From assembly GCF_002102345.1 (NCBI RefSeq), contig NZ_LQPP01000040.1, positions 1 through 64,000 of the forward strand: DNA of 64,000 bases. The letters are read 5' to 3'. Numbering within the stretch: position 1 is the first letter of the stretch; every line of letters begins with the position of its first letter. Shown here piece after piece: positions 15,259-23,684 of this stretch. Origin of the DNA: Mycolicibacterium peregrinum (GTDB taxonomy: Bacteria > Actinomycetota > Actinomycetes > Mycobacteriales > Mycobacteriaceae). The notes beneath the pieces were generated by a model. It worked only from the letters and a program-made list of their open reading frames with translations, had not been told where the DNA came from and ran no database searches. A program made the translations under genes and the position numbers.

Positions 15259-17997
15259 TCGTCGTGCCCGCTGGTCGATCGGTACCACCGTCGGTGCACT
15301 GTTGTAACCGCCGACCCGGACCCAGTTGGGTCCGTGCTCCGATCCGGTCACCGTGCCGCTGATCTCCGTCGTCTCACCCGGGTACACGGTGACGTAGTTG
15401 TCGGAGTATTCGATCGGCAGGATCTCGTCACCGTCGCGGGTCGTGGTGATCTCGGCTCGCTCGAAGAAGGCGATCTGACGTCCCGGGTTGTGCAACCGGA
15501 TCGCCACGCTCGCGCTGCCGTCGGTCGACTCGGTTCGGTGCGCGGTCACGTCCAGCCTTGCGGGTGCCATGGTGTTGAGCGGTGTCAGGTCGGCCCAGCT
15601 GCTCTGCACCAGATCGAAGGCCTGGTCGTTGACCGGGGGCCCGACATCGTCAAGTTTCTGCGACTGCCAGTACGTGTTGTCGGCGACCACGGCGCCGGAC
15701 TCGTCGACCAGTTCACAGCGGATGAAGACCACTGGTGAATCGAGGGCCAGTCGGGGCAGCGTCAGTCCGGATGCCACCCCGTTCGAAGGTACGGCCGGCA
15801 CCTCGGAACTGCGGTCGTCGCGCATCCGGCCGGTCAGGTCGTAGGTGCGCACCCGCACCCGCAGACCGGTCCGCTCCTGCGGCGACTGGTTGACCACCTT
15901 GACGTTGGCGGTGTCGTGGTCGCCGGTCGCGTACGAATCGAAGACGACCGACAGCGGGCGTAACCCCTTCTTGGCGCCGAAATATGCGCCGCCGGGCCGC
16001 AGGTAGTAGTCGAAGAGATGCCCGAAGAACGACGGCCAGTGGTTGTTGAGCATCCAGTAGATGGTCATCTTGTGGTTGTCCCACCCGCCTGCGGCGAACG
16101 CCTCGAACTGTGCGCGGGTCGACTCGTAGTGGGCAAGCTGGGCTTTGCGGGCGAATTCCTCTGCGCCGCGCGATGATCCGTAGCGCTGCATGACCGCAGT
16201 GCGGATGCTCTCCAGGGCGGCGTTGCTCGGGTTCGCCCCGGCGTGGAAGTACCAGGCCTCGTTGATCGGCCACAGCTTGTCCGGCGGGATGAACTTCTGC
16301 AGGCTGGCGAACGGCGGGATGTGTTCGTTGTCGCCCTGTTCGGCATTCGAACCGCGGGTGGCCTGATAGCGACCGTCGAACCAGTAGCTCGGCGGGCGCC
16401 AGGTGTACGGGCCTGCCATGTGGATGCCGTCCCAGTCCGGCTCGCCGTTGGCGTCGCGGGCCAGCGATGACACCGTGTCGACGACGGTGTTGGGCCAGTG
16501 CAGCTCACCCAGGATGCGGCGGTAGCCGTCGAGCACCGGCGCCGGGGGCTTGCCGTCGCTGCCGTTGGCCCACAGGAATGCCGAGGCGTGCCCGCGCAGC
16601 GACAGGATCTGCGAGCGCATGCTCTCGTCGGCGACCCGGCGATCCTCGTCGTCCCACTGCCACCACTTCTCCCACTGGTTGCAGCACATCCACCCGTACA
16701 TCAGCGGGATGCCCAGTTCGTCGGCCCGCTCGATGATGTTGTCGCCCGGGAACTTTCCCTCCAGGCGCACCATGTTCAGCCCGAGATCCCGGACGTAGCC
16801 GAGAATGGCATCCTCACGCTGCGGGTCGTACTGGAACAGCAGATCGGGTGTGTATGCCGCACCCCGGACCAAAAAGTCGCGCCCGTTGACGGTCAGGTAG
16901 AAGCTGCCGCCGCGGCCCAGATCGGGAAATTGCTCGTCGTTGTCCCGGTGCTGCGTCACGGTACGGATGCCGAATCGGGAATCGACGGTGTCGATGGGCC
17001 GGCCGTACCGCACGAACTCCAACCGCAGGTCATACAGGTCCGGCCGGCCCATGGTGTACGGCCACCACAGATCGGGGTTGCTCACCTGCAACGCCGCGAA
17101 AGTGTCCGGGTCGAACCGGATTTCACGCTTCTCCCCCGGCGCCAAGCTGACCGCTTGATCCACCGAGATGGTCGGCTTTCCCGGCCGGCTGATCCGGGCC
17201 CGAACCACGCCTCGCATCGGGACGTCGGCGGTGTTGCGGATGTCGGAGTAGACGGTGAGCCGAGCATGCGAGGTGTCGGGCAGCGGCAACTCGGTGGTGA
17301 CGAGTGGGTCACTGAGCACGACCTGTCCCGAGAAGCTGAGGTAGACGGGTTTGAAGATGCCCGCGTTACGGTCGGGCACATAGGAATTGCCGCGCAGCGG
17401 ATTTTTGTCCGGGCCCTGGTAGCCGATGCGGTTCCAGTTGAGCCAGTCCCACCAGCTGTCGGCGAGCTCGACCCCGTCGATGTCCTGCAACGCCTGCTCG
17501 GGAGTGACCCTGACCGCCAGCGTGTTGGCGCCGCCGGGGTTGATCCACGGCGTGGCGTCGATCTCATGGGTCGTGTGCATCCCTACGAGCAGGGAATTAC
17601 CGGCGATCATGGTGCCGTTGAGCCAGACCTCGGCGCGGTAGTTGATGCCGGGGAAATCCAGCCGGTAGCTGGAGCTGCCCTGCGGCGCGGTGAAGGTCGT
17701 CCGGTACCACCAATCCTGGCGGAACAGGTCGTCGGGCACATCGGCCAGGTTGTCCCCGAAGTACAGGTCCGGGTAGGTGCCATCGTCCTGCAACGCCGCC
17801 AGCACCGTCGACGGCATGTGTTTGACGTCGTGCCAGTCGGCCTCGACCGCGCCCGGGGTCGACAGCGCGGCGCCGTCGGCCGTCACGGTTCGCGCCGAGG
17901 CCAGCTGCCAGCCCTGTGCCAGCTCCACCCGTCCCGACGGGGGCTCCGGCGTGGCGAACGGCGGGAAATCGGCGGCACACAACGAGAACACCAGCAC
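15256..17997 (-). CDS. Glycoside hydrolase family 2 protein, exo-beta-D-glucosaminidase-like
   Basis: At least 913 residues. A jelly-roll domain (ending near YRAEVWLNG) and an Ig-like domain precede a (beta/alpha)8 core with GSD near residue 480 and NEAWYF near 579. The GSD in place of the usual Asn-Glu acid site is the mark of CsxA-type exo-beta-D-glucosaminidases (catalytic Asp and nucleophile Glu), which release glucosamine from chitosan-like chains. The start is unclear: GTG at 17997 cuts into a hydrophobic N-terminal segment whose frame continues upstream to 18063 without an ATG, GTG or TTG. The enzyme is probably exported or membrane-anchored. Confidence 0.82.
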   Translation of the reverse strand: MLVFSLCAADFPPFATPEPPSGRVELAQGWQLASARTVTADGAALSTPGAVEADWHDVKHMPSTVLAALQDDGTYPDLYFGDNLADVPDDLFRQDWWYRTTFTAPQGSSSYRLDFPGINYRAEVWLNGTMIAGNSLLVGMHTTHEIDATPWINPGGANTLAVRVTPEQALQDIDGVELADSWWDWLNWNRIGYQGPDKNPLRGNSYVPDRNAGIFKPVYLSFSGQVVLSDPLVTTELPLPDTSHARLTVYSDIRNTADVPMRGVVRARISRPGKPTISVDQAVSLAPGEKREIRFDPDTFAALQVSNPDLWWPYTMGRPDLYDLRLEFVRYGRPIDTVDSRFGIRTVTQHRDNDEQFPDLGRGGSFYLTVNGRDFLVRGAAYTPDLLFQYDPQREDAILGYVRDLGLNMVRLEGKFPGDNIIERADELGIPLMYGWMCCNQWEKWWQWDDEDRRVADESMRSQILSLRGHASAFLWANGSDGKPPAPVLDGYRRILGELHWPNTVVDTVSSLARDANGEPDWDGIHMAGPYTWRPPSYWFDGRYQATRGSNAEQGDNEHIPPFASLQKFIPPDKLWPINEAWYFHAGANPSNAALESIRTAVMQRYGSSRGAEEFARKAQLAHYESTRAQFEAFAAGGWDNHKMTIYWMLNNHWPSFFGHLFDYYLRPGGAYFGAKKGLRPLSVVFDSYATGDHDTANVKVVNQSPQERTGLRVRVRTYDLTGRMRDDRSSEVPAVPSNGVASGLTLPRLALDSPVVFIRCELVDESGAVVADNTYWQSQKLDDVGPPVNDQAFDLVQSSWADLTPLNTMAPARLDVTAHRTESTDGSASVAIRLHNPGRQIAFFERAEITTTRDGDEILPIEYSDNYVTVYPGETTEISGTVTGSEHGPNWVRVGGYNSAPTVVPIDQRARR

Positions 17998-18063
17998 CGC
18001 GGCAACGACCAGGCCGACGAAACCCGTGAGGCTCAGGCCTGCGCGGCGACTCCGGGCGGAAAT
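17998..18063 (-). other. Probable N-terminal extension of the GH2 protein (signal anchor, non-standard start)
   Basis: In frame with the GH2 gene these 22 codons read ISARSRRAGL then SLTGFVGLVVAA, a basic stretch followed by a membrane helix that runs into VLVFSLCAAD of the annotated protein. The first codon is ATT at 18063 and GAGGAG lies 6 nt upstream of it. The extension would make a 935-residue membrane-anchored or secreted enzyme. An ATT start, a sequencing error or a frameshift upstream are all possible. Confidence 0.4.
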
Positions 18064-18164
18064 GGGCAGCTCCTCACAGACCGGTACGGCACCGTGTCGA
18101 TGAGTCGATGCCCTGCCGGGTCATTCTGCCGTGGCCGGTACCGCCGCGTGCGGCCGGTGCGCAC

Positions 18165-18902
18165 TCAGAGCTTGTGCGGGACGTCGTTGACGAGGCCGCC
18201 GTCCATCACGAACTCCGCGCCGGTGGCATAGCGGGATTCGTCGCTGGCCAGGAACACCACGAAGGTCGATACCTCCTCGGGTTGCCCGGACCGGCCCAGC
18301 GGAATGGTCAGCATGTCCTCGGGGAAATGCTCGGTCATCGGGGTCCGGATGAAGCCGGGGTGGATCGAGTTGACCCGGATCTGTTTGGGTCCCAGCTCGA
18401 GTGCCGCAGACTTCGTCAGGCCGCGGACCGCCCACTTCGAGGCGACGTACGGGTGCACCATGGCCGCACCGCGCAACCCCTCGATCGACGAGACGTTGAT
18501 GATCGAACCGCCGCCCGCGGCCTTCATCGCCTTGACGCACGCTTGCATGCCCAGGAAGGTGCCGGTCAGGTTGACGTCGATCACCTTCTGCCACTGGGCC
18601 ATGTCGAACTTGCCGATCTGGCCGAGCGCGACGATGCCGGCGTTGTTCACCAGCACGGTGAGCGAGCCGAACTCCGAGGTGGCCGTTTCCACGGCGGCGT
18701 TCCATTGGTCTTCCTCGGTGACATCGAGGTGCACATAGCGGGCCGAATCGCCGAGTTCGGCGGCCAGCGCCTTCCCCTCGTCGTCGAGGATGTCCCCGAT
18801 CACCACCTTGGCGCCTTCGGCGATCAGCGCCCGGGCGTGCTCGGCGCCCATTCCCCGCGCCCCGCCACTGATGAGTGCCACTTTTCCGTCTACCCGTCCC
18901 AT
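18165..18902 (-). CDS. Short-chain dehydrogenase, FabG3/20-beta-hydroxysteroid dehydrogenase-like
   Basis: A 245-residue SDR with cofactor motif SGGARGMG, NNAG, catalytic Ser in NVSSIEG and YVASK as YxxxK. The overall sequence follows M. tuberculosis FabG3 (Rv2002), an NAD(H)-dependent 3-alpha/20-beta-hydroxysteroid dehydrogenase; this is judged from memory, not by search. The ATG at 18902 gives MGRVDGKVALISGG; the open frame upstream has no support. A -10-like TAGCCT lies just upstream and a KstR box covers the -35 region. It is divergent from a DapB-like dehydrogenase across that box. Confidence 0.85.
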   Translation of the reverse strand: MGRVDGKVALISGGARGMGAEHARALIAEGAKVVIGDILDDEGKALAAELGDSARYVHLDVTEEDQWNAAVETATSEFGSLTVLVNNAGIVALGQIGKFDMAQWQKVIDVNLTGTFLGMQACVKAMKAAGGGSIINVSSIEGLRGAAMVHPYVASKWAVRGLTKSAALELGPKQIRVNSIHPGFIRTPMTEHFPEDMLTIPLGRSGQPEEVSTFVVFLASDESRYATGAEFVMDGGLVNDVPHKL

Positions 18903-18934
18903 GACGGGTGAGGCTACCGCCTGCGGTGAGAAAT

Positions 18935-18948
18935 TAGAACCTGTTCCA
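18935..18948. promoter_or_regulatory. KstR-type box between SDR and DapB-like dehydrogenase genes
   Basis: TAGAACCTGTTCCA matches TnnAACnnGTTnnA at every fixed position. It lies 33 bp from the SDR start, over its likely -35 region, and 56 bp from the divergent ATG at 19004, so one site could repress both genes. Confidence 0.6.
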
Positions 18949-19003
18949 ATTTTTATGCGGGATCGGCATACTGCGATCAGACCGAACACTTGAGGAGACC
19001 TGT

Positions 19004-20080
19004 ATGGCCATTCGCGTGGCGATCGTCGGCACCGGAAACTGCGGCCGGTTGGCCCTGATCCAGCTCATCGAGGACCCCCGGTTCGAACTCGTCGCGGTGG
19101 GCACCTCGACCGAGGCGAAGGTCGGTCTCGACGCCGGCGAACTGGCCGGACTGGGCGGCGTCACCGGGGTCACCGCCACGCTGGGCATCGATGCCGCGAT
19201 CGCCGCCAAACCGGACTGCCTGGTGTACTGCGCGATGGGCGACACCCGCCCCGTGGAAGCCACCCGCGATGTGATGGCCGCACTGGCGGCCGGGATCAAT
19301 GTGGTCGGCTCGGCCCCGGGCGGCCTGCAGTTCCCCTGGGGCGCCATGCCGGAGAAGGCCATCGCACGGGTGGAAGAAGCTGCCCAGGCCGGTAATTCGA
19401 GCGTGTTCATCACCGGTGTCGACCCCGGGTTCGCCACCGACCTGGTGCCGTTCGCGATCGCCGGTACCTGTCAGCGCATCGATCAGATCAAGACCATGGA
19501 GATCGCCGACTACGCCACCTATGACGGCACCGAGGTGATGTCGATCGTCATGGGATTCGGTAATCCGATCGACCAGCCCGGAATGTTGTTTCTGCCCGGA
19601 ATCCTCAGCGCCGCTTGGGGGACCGCGATCCGGATGCTGGCCGCCGGACTGGGCGTCGAAGTCGAAGACATCACCGAGCACTACGAGTTGGAGCCCGCGC
19701 CCGAGGACATCGAGGTCGCGACCGGCGTCATCGCCAAGGGCACGGTGGCGGCGATGCGCTTCCAGATCAACGGCATGGTCGGCGGTAAGCCGGTGATCGT
19801 CGTCGAACACGTCACCCGGGTGCGTGCGGACCTGCGACCGGACTGGGCGCAACCGGCCCAGCCCGGCGGCTCCTACCGCGTCGAGATCACCGGCGAGCCT
19901 TCGTACGTGGTCGACATCTGCCCCACGAGCCGCAAGGGCGACCACAACCACGCCGCGATCGTCGCTGCGGCCGGGCGCATCGTGAACGCCATACCCGACG
20001 TGGTGGCCGCCGCGCCCGGCATCCACACCACCCTGGACATGCCGCTCGTCACAGGCAAGGGCCTGTACAGACTGGACTAG
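19004..20080 (+). CDS. DapB-like NAD(P)-dependent dehydrogenase
   Basis: A 358-residue protein with an N-terminal Rossmann domain (VAIVGTGNCGRLAL) like dihydrodipicolinate reductase but much longer than DapB. It belongs to the group that also contains 2,4-diaminopentanoate dehydrogenase-like proteins, common in mycobacteria and of unproven substrate. It is not expected to serve lysine synthesis. The ATG at 19004 has GAGGAGA about 8 nt upstream. A KstR box upstream, shared with a steroid-dehydrogenase-like gene, hints at a lipid or sterol substrate. Its stop overlaps the stop of the convergent HAD gene by 3 bp. Confidence 0.8.
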   Translation: MAIRVAIVGTGNCGRLALIQLIEDPRFELVAVGTSTEAKVGLDAGELAGLGGVTGVTATLGIDAAIAAKPDCLVYCAMGDTRPVEATRDVMAALAAGINVVGSAPGGLQFPWGAMPEKAIARVEEAAQAGNSSVFITGVDPGFATDLVPFAIAGTCQRIDQIKTMEIADYATYDGTEVMSIVMGFGNPIDQPGMLFLPGILSAAWGTAIRMLAAGLGVEVEDITEHYELEPAPEDIEVATGVIAKGTVAAMRFQINGMVGGKPVIVVEHVTRVRADLRPDWAQPAQPGGSYRVEITGEPSYVVDICPTSRKGDHNHAAIVAAAGRIVNAIPDVVAAAPGIHTTLDMPLVTGKGLYRLD

Positions 20081-20841
20081 GCGCCGGGTCGGAGCCGGCG
20101 TTCGCCACGACGCCGGCCACCGGGACGCGGCAAGCTGAGCACCGGCCAGTCCTGTTCGGTAGCGGCCGAGGCCAGGCCCGGCCGCGGATTCACGGGCCGC
20201 GGATGGCCCACCAATCGCATCAGTGCGCCGTCCTCGGGACCGTCCGCGTAGAAATAGCTGTGGGCCAGATCGACCTGCTCGGCTCGGCAAAAGGCTTGCA
20301 CCGCATCGGCTTTGCGGGCCCCCCAGATGATCGGTTCGACGATCCCGCCGGTGAGCCGGCCCTGATCGTCGGTCAGAAAGTGATTGCACAGCACGTGGTC
20401 GATCCCCAGGTGCCGCGCGACCGGCTCGGCGTGGATGGTCAGGGCCGACGAGCTCATCACGACGGTGTGGCCGCGGTCCTGGTGACGGCGCACCACGTCG
20501 CGCATGTGCGGGTAGACCCGCTGGTTGATGCGGCTCGCGAACAGGTACTCCCCCAGCTCGTCGAGCTCGAGCAGCGATTCGCCGCGAAGGTATCCGGCCG
20601 CCCGGACCAACAGCCGCTCGAACGGCATCCGGCCGATCCGGTACCGGACCGAGGCTTCGACGATTCCGAGGATCTCGCCGACAGCGGCCTGCCGCCGCCG
20701 GATCCGATGACCGGCGTGCGCCGTGGCGGTGAACCCGTCCACCAGCGTGCCGTCCAGGTCGAAGAAGGCCCCTACCTGCGCACCGCCCGGACCGTCCCCG
20801 ATCTCCTCAAGTGACTCGGGTGGCGAGAGCAAGCGGCCCAT
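20077..20841 (-). CDS. HAD-superfamily hydrolase, subfamily IB (phosphoserine phosphatase-like)
   Basis: A 254-residue HAD protein. Motif I is FFDLDGTLVDG (nucleophile and acid Asp), motif II is the serine in VMSSSAL, and FYADGPEDG supplies the last acidic motif. The helical cap between motifs I and II is that of the SerB-related IB group. In mycobacteria similar domains occur alone or fused to PlsC-type acyltransferases; no acyltransferase domain follows here. The C-terminus is Arg/Pro-rich (GGRRRGERRLRPGA). Phosphatase activity is likely, substrate unknown. Confidence 0.82.
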   Translation of the reverse strand: MGRLLSPPESLEEIGDGPGGAQVGAFFDLDGTLVDGFTATAHAGHRIRRRQAAVGEILGIVEASVRYRIGRMPFERLLVRAAGYLRGESLLELDELGEYLFASRINQRVYPHMRDVVRRHQDRGHTVVMSSSALTIHAEPVARHLGIDHVLCNHFLTDDQGRLTGGIVEPIIWGARKADAVQAFCRAEQVDLAHSYFYADGPEDGALMRLVGHPRPVNPRPGLASAATEQDWPVLSLPRPGGRRRGERRLRPGA

Positions 20842-20908
20842 GGGCCTAGTACACCAAGCCGGTACGACAATCGGCCAGTCGAGACCGGATCCGGACTAGA
20901 ACAGAAGG

Positions 20909-21274
20909 ATGTCCGCACAAATGCAATCCATCGCGATCAAGGACGTCGCGGCCGTCATCGCCACGGGTCGGTTCGAGGAGACGAGGGCCTGGTACGCGCG
21001 GCTACTCGGCCGGGAACCTGATCTGGAACCCGTTCCAGGGGTCGCTGAATGGCAGCTGACCGCAACCGCCTGGCTACAGGTCGTCACCGATCCGGTCCGG
21101 GCCGGGCGGTCTGCCGTGCGATTCGGCGTCGACGATCTGGAGCACACCGCCGCAGGGCTGCGCCAGGATGGTGTGCCGATCGGAGAACCGCAGGTCATCG
21201 CAGACATGGTCGCTGTCATCGACGTTGCCGATCCGGACGGAAATGAAGTTTCGTTCGTCGCCGAACTCGCATGA
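20909..21274 (+). CDS. VOC-family (glyoxalase/bleomycin-resistance fold) protein
   Basis: A 121-residue single-domain VOC protein with the usual opening (FEETRAWYARLLG) and ending (VIDVADPDGNEVSF). Metal-binding residues typical of glyoxalases are only partly recognisable, so it could be an enzyme or a ligand-binding protein. The ATG at 20909 has AGAAGG a short distance upstream. It lies between the HAD gene (divergent) and the nitronate monooxygenase gene (same strand, own KstR box). Confidence 0.8.
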   Translation: MSAQMQSIAIKDVAAVIATGRFEETRAWYARLLGREPDLEPVPGVAEWQLTATAWLQVVTDPVRAGRSAVRFGVDDLEHTAAGLRQDGVPIGEPQVIADMVAVIDVADPDGNEVSFVAELA

Positions 21275-21318
21275 AAATTCCGGGTCGTTCCCCAAACGAG
21301 CCCCGGGCCGTACTAAAC

Positions 21319-21332
21319 TAGAACACGTTTCA
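21319..21332. promoter_or_regulatory. KstR-type box upstream of nitronate monooxygenase gene
   Basis: TAGAACACGTTTCA fits TnnAACnnGTTnnA at every fixed position and lies 75 bp upstream of the ATG at 21407, in the only intergenic gap on that side. Confidence 0.6.
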
Positions 21333-21406
21333 TTTCCATGCGGGCCGGATCGGCCGAGGACTCTCAAACCGCACCGCCACTACACCGCCACCACAAGGAG
21401 CTCCGA

Positions 21407-22537
21407 ATGCACACCGCACTCTGCGACGAGCTCGGGATCGACGTCCCGATCTTCGCGTTCACCCACTGTCGCGACGTTGTCGTCGCCGTCAGCAAGGCCG
21501 GTGGTTTCGGCGTGCTGGGCGCCGTCGGATTCACCCCCGAGCAGCTCGAGATCGAGTTGAACTGGATCGACGAGCACATCGGCGACCACCCGTACGGCGT
21601 CGACATCGTCATCCCGAACAAGTACGAGGGCATGGACGCCAACATGTCCGCCGACGACCTCAAGGGCATGCTGCAGTCCCTGGTGCCTCAGGAGCATCTG
21701 GATTTCGCCAAGAAGATCCTCGCCGACCATGGCGTGCCGGTCGACCACAGCGACGACGACGCCCTGCAGCTACTGGGCTGGACCGAGGCCACCGCGACGC
21801 CTCAGGTCGAGATCGCGCTGAAGCACCCCAAGATGACCCTGATCGCCAACGCGCTGGGCACGCCGCCCAAAGACATGATCGACCGCATCCACGCCGAGGG
21901 GCGCAAGGTCGCAGCGCTGTGCGGTTCGCCGTCACAGGCCCGCAAGCACGCCGACGCGGGCGTCGACATCATCATCGCCCAGGGCGGCGAGGCCGGCGGA
22001 CACAGCGGCGAGATCGGCTCGATCGTGCTGTGGCCCCAGGTGGTCAAGGAAGTGGCCCCGGTTCCGGTTCTGGCCGCCGGCGGTATCGGCAGCGGTCAGC
22101 AGATCGCCGCCGCCCTGGCTCTCGGCGCGCAGGGCGCCTGGACCGGCTCGCAGTGGGTCATGGTCGAGGAGTCCGAGCACACCGAACAGCAGCACGCTGC
22201 GTACGCAAAGGCCACCAGCAAGGACACCGTGCGCAGCCGCTCGTTCACCGGCAAGCCGGCCCGCATGCTCCGCAACGACTGGACCGACGCCTGGGAGAAC
22301 CCGGACAACCCGAAGCCGCTCGGCATGCCGCTTCAGTACATGGTGTCCGGAATGGCCGTCGCGGCGACGCACAAGTACCCGAACGAGAGTGTCGACGTCG
22401 CGTTCAACCCGGTCGGCCAGGTCGTCGGGCAGTTCAAGAAGGTCGAGAAGACCTCCGCCGTGATCGAACGCTGGGTGCAGGAGTACCTGGAGGCGACCGG
22501 CAACCTCAACGCACTGAACGAGGCCGCCGGGGTGTGA
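21407..22537 (+). CDS. Nitronate monooxygenase-family flavoprotein
   Basis: A 376-residue FMN enzyme of the NMO/2-nitropropane dioxygenase family. FMN- and substrate-site motifs are visible: GGFGVLGAVGF, AQGGEAGGHSGE and VLAAGGIGSGQQIAAALALGAQGAWTGS (quoted in part). Family members oxidise nitronates, but in actinobacteria several act in lipid metabolism as enoyl reductase-like proteins. The ATG at 21407 has AAGGAG 6 nt upstream. A KstR box in the promoter suggests control by sterol catabolism. Its TGA overlaps the GTG of the next gene by 4 bp. Confidence 0.87.
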   Translation: MHTALCDELGIDVPIFAFTHCRDVVVAVSKAGGFGVLGAVGFTPEQLEIELNWIDEHIGDHPYGVDIVIPNKYEGMDANMSADDLKGMLQSLVPQEHLDFAKKILADHGVPVDHSDDDALQLLGWTEATATPQVEIALKHPKMTLIANALGTPPKDMIDRIHAEGRKVAALCGSPSQARKHADAGVDIIIAQGGEAGGHSGEIGSIVLWPQVVKEVAPVPVLAAGGIGSGQQIAAALALGAQGAWTGSQWVMVEESEHTEQQHAAYAKATSKDTVRSRSFTGKPARMLRNDWTDAWENPDNPKPLGMPLQYMVSGMAVAATHKYPNESVDVAFNPVGQVVGQFKKVEKTSAVIERWVQEYLEATGNLNALNEAAGV

Positions 22538-22983
22538 TCGAGGCCGCCGGCAGCGGGTTCCTCATCGCCGTTCTGTGGATGGACCTGATCTTCGACGTTC
22601 AGGTCCTACCCCACCGCAGGTCGGCCGAATTGCCGGAACCCGTGCTGGCGTCCATCGCCGGCTACTACCGCCGCGCGACCACCACATCGCGCCCGATGGG
22701 CCTGCTGATCGCCGCCGTCATGCTGGTGCTGTTGGCGGCGTTGACTTTTCACGCATTCGACGGTGCCGACCCGGGTTGGCTGACCGCGTTGTTCGCGCTG
22801 CTCGCCGGCGGCCCCGTGCTACTGGCCCTGCTGCGCACCCTTCCCAACGCTGTGGCCCTGGGCGCGCGCACCGCCGGCCCGGCCCAGCAGACGCGATTGG
22901 CCCGCGCCGTCTGCCGCGACCATCTGCTCTGTCTGACGAGCATGTCCATTTTTCTCGTGCTGTGGCTGGTGACCGCCGCTTAG
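22534..22983 (+). CDS. Integral membrane protein translationally coupled to the nitronate monooxygenase
   Basis: A 149-residue protein with about four hydrophobic segments (SGFLIAVLWMDLIFDVQVL, GLLIAAVMLVLLAAL, LTALFALLAGGPVLLALL, MSIFLVLWLVTAA). The GTG start shares four bases (GTGA) with the upstream stop, so translation is almost certainly coupled and the gene joins the KstR-box transcript. I do not recognise the family. It could help a membrane-derived substrate reach the oxygenase, but this is only suggested by the coupling. Confidence 0.72.
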   Translation: MIEAAGSGFLIAVLWMDLIFDVQVLPHRRSAELPEPVLASIAGYYRRATTTSRPMGLLIAAVMLVLLAALTFHAFDGADPGWLTALFALLAGGPVLLALLRTLPNAVALGARTAGPAQQTRLARAVCRDHLLCLTSMSIFLVLWLVTAA

Positions 22984-23073
22984 ATCATCAGCGCGGCGAA
23001 TTGCAGTCAGCATCGAGCAGCAACCCGCCGCTCAAGTCGTAGGTGATGGGCGATAGACCCGGGCCCCGCCCAT

Positions 23074-23093
23074 TATGTATGGTTACATACATA
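23074..23093. promoter_or_regulatory. 20-bp palindrome, probable TetR operator
   Basis: Perfect inverted repeat TATGTAT-GGTTAC-ATACATA. It lies 21 bp upstream of the TetR-type regulator ATG at 23115, where an autorepressor would bind. It is strikingly AT-rich for this DNA. An in-frame ATG at 23079 inside the palindrome is therefore an unlikely start. Confidence 0.65.
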
Positions 23094-23114
23094 GAATTGG
23101 CGGAAGGGCTTCGG

Positions 23115-23684
23115 ATGACCAGTCCTCGCGAACGCATGGTGGCCTCGGCCGCACTGTTGATCCGGGAACGCGGCGCGCACCCGACGGCGATTGCCGATGT
23201 ATTGGCCCACAGCGGCGCCCCACGCGGCTCGGCGTACCACTACTTCCCTGGCGGTCGTACCCAACTCCTATGCGAGGCAATCGATTACGCGAGCGATCAC
23301 ATCTCGGCGCGGATCGACGAGGCGGACAGCGCCGTGGCGCTGCTCGACGCGATGATCGCCGGGTTTCGTAAACAGCTGTCGGCCACCGACTTCCGGGCCG
23401 GTTGCCCGATCGTGGCGGTGACTGTCGAGGCCGGCGAACCCACGGCCGCCGAACCCACTCCCCTCGACCGCGCCGGGGTGGCCTTCACCCGCTGGACCGG
23501 ACAGATCACCCGCCGCCTGCAGAGCGACGGAATCTCCACCGAGCGTGCCGAGGAACTCGCCACGCTGATCCTGACCGCGATCGAAGGTGCCGTGGTGATG
23601 GCCCGGGCGACCCGTGACGTCAAACCACTCGATCTGATCCACCGTCAACTTCGCGCACTCCTGCCGGAAGGAATCCCGTCATGA
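23115..23684 (+). CDS. TetR-family transcriptional regulator
   Basis: A 189-residue regulator. The N-terminal helix-turn-helix is clear (MVASAALLIRERG, then IADVLAHSGAPRGSAYHYF), and the C-terminal ligand domain resembles the LmrA/YxaF group. The ATG at 23115 leaves the palindrome at 23074-23093 as an upstream operator. Its stop overlaps the start of the molybdopterin oxidoreductase gene (ATGA), so the two form an operon and the regulator most likely controls it. The pair recalls Rv0196-Rv0197 of M. tuberculosis. Confidence 0.86.
   Translation: MTSPRERMVASAALLIRERGAHPTAIADVLAHSGAPRGSAYHYFPGGRTQLLCEAIDYASDHISARIDEADSAVALLDAMIAGFRKQLSATDFRAGCPIVAVTVEAGEPTAAEPTPLDRAGVAFTRWTGQITRRLQSDGISTERAEELATLILTAIEGAVVMARATRDVKPLDLIHRQLRALLPEGIPS

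Noticed and set aside
13834..15738. 634-codon open frame antisense to eis and the GH2 end
   Set aside because: Crosses two well-supported genes, with biased composition and no motifs.
16498..18231. 577-codon open frame antisense to the GH2 gene
   Set aside because: Arg/Pro/His-rich composition with no domain motif; a shadow of a GC-rich gene in the opposite frame.
21024..21037. TGGAACCCGTTCCA, a full match to the KstR consensus
   Set aside because: It lies inside the coding region of the VOC gene, about 115 bp after its start and far from the next promoter. It is probably coincidental coding sequence.
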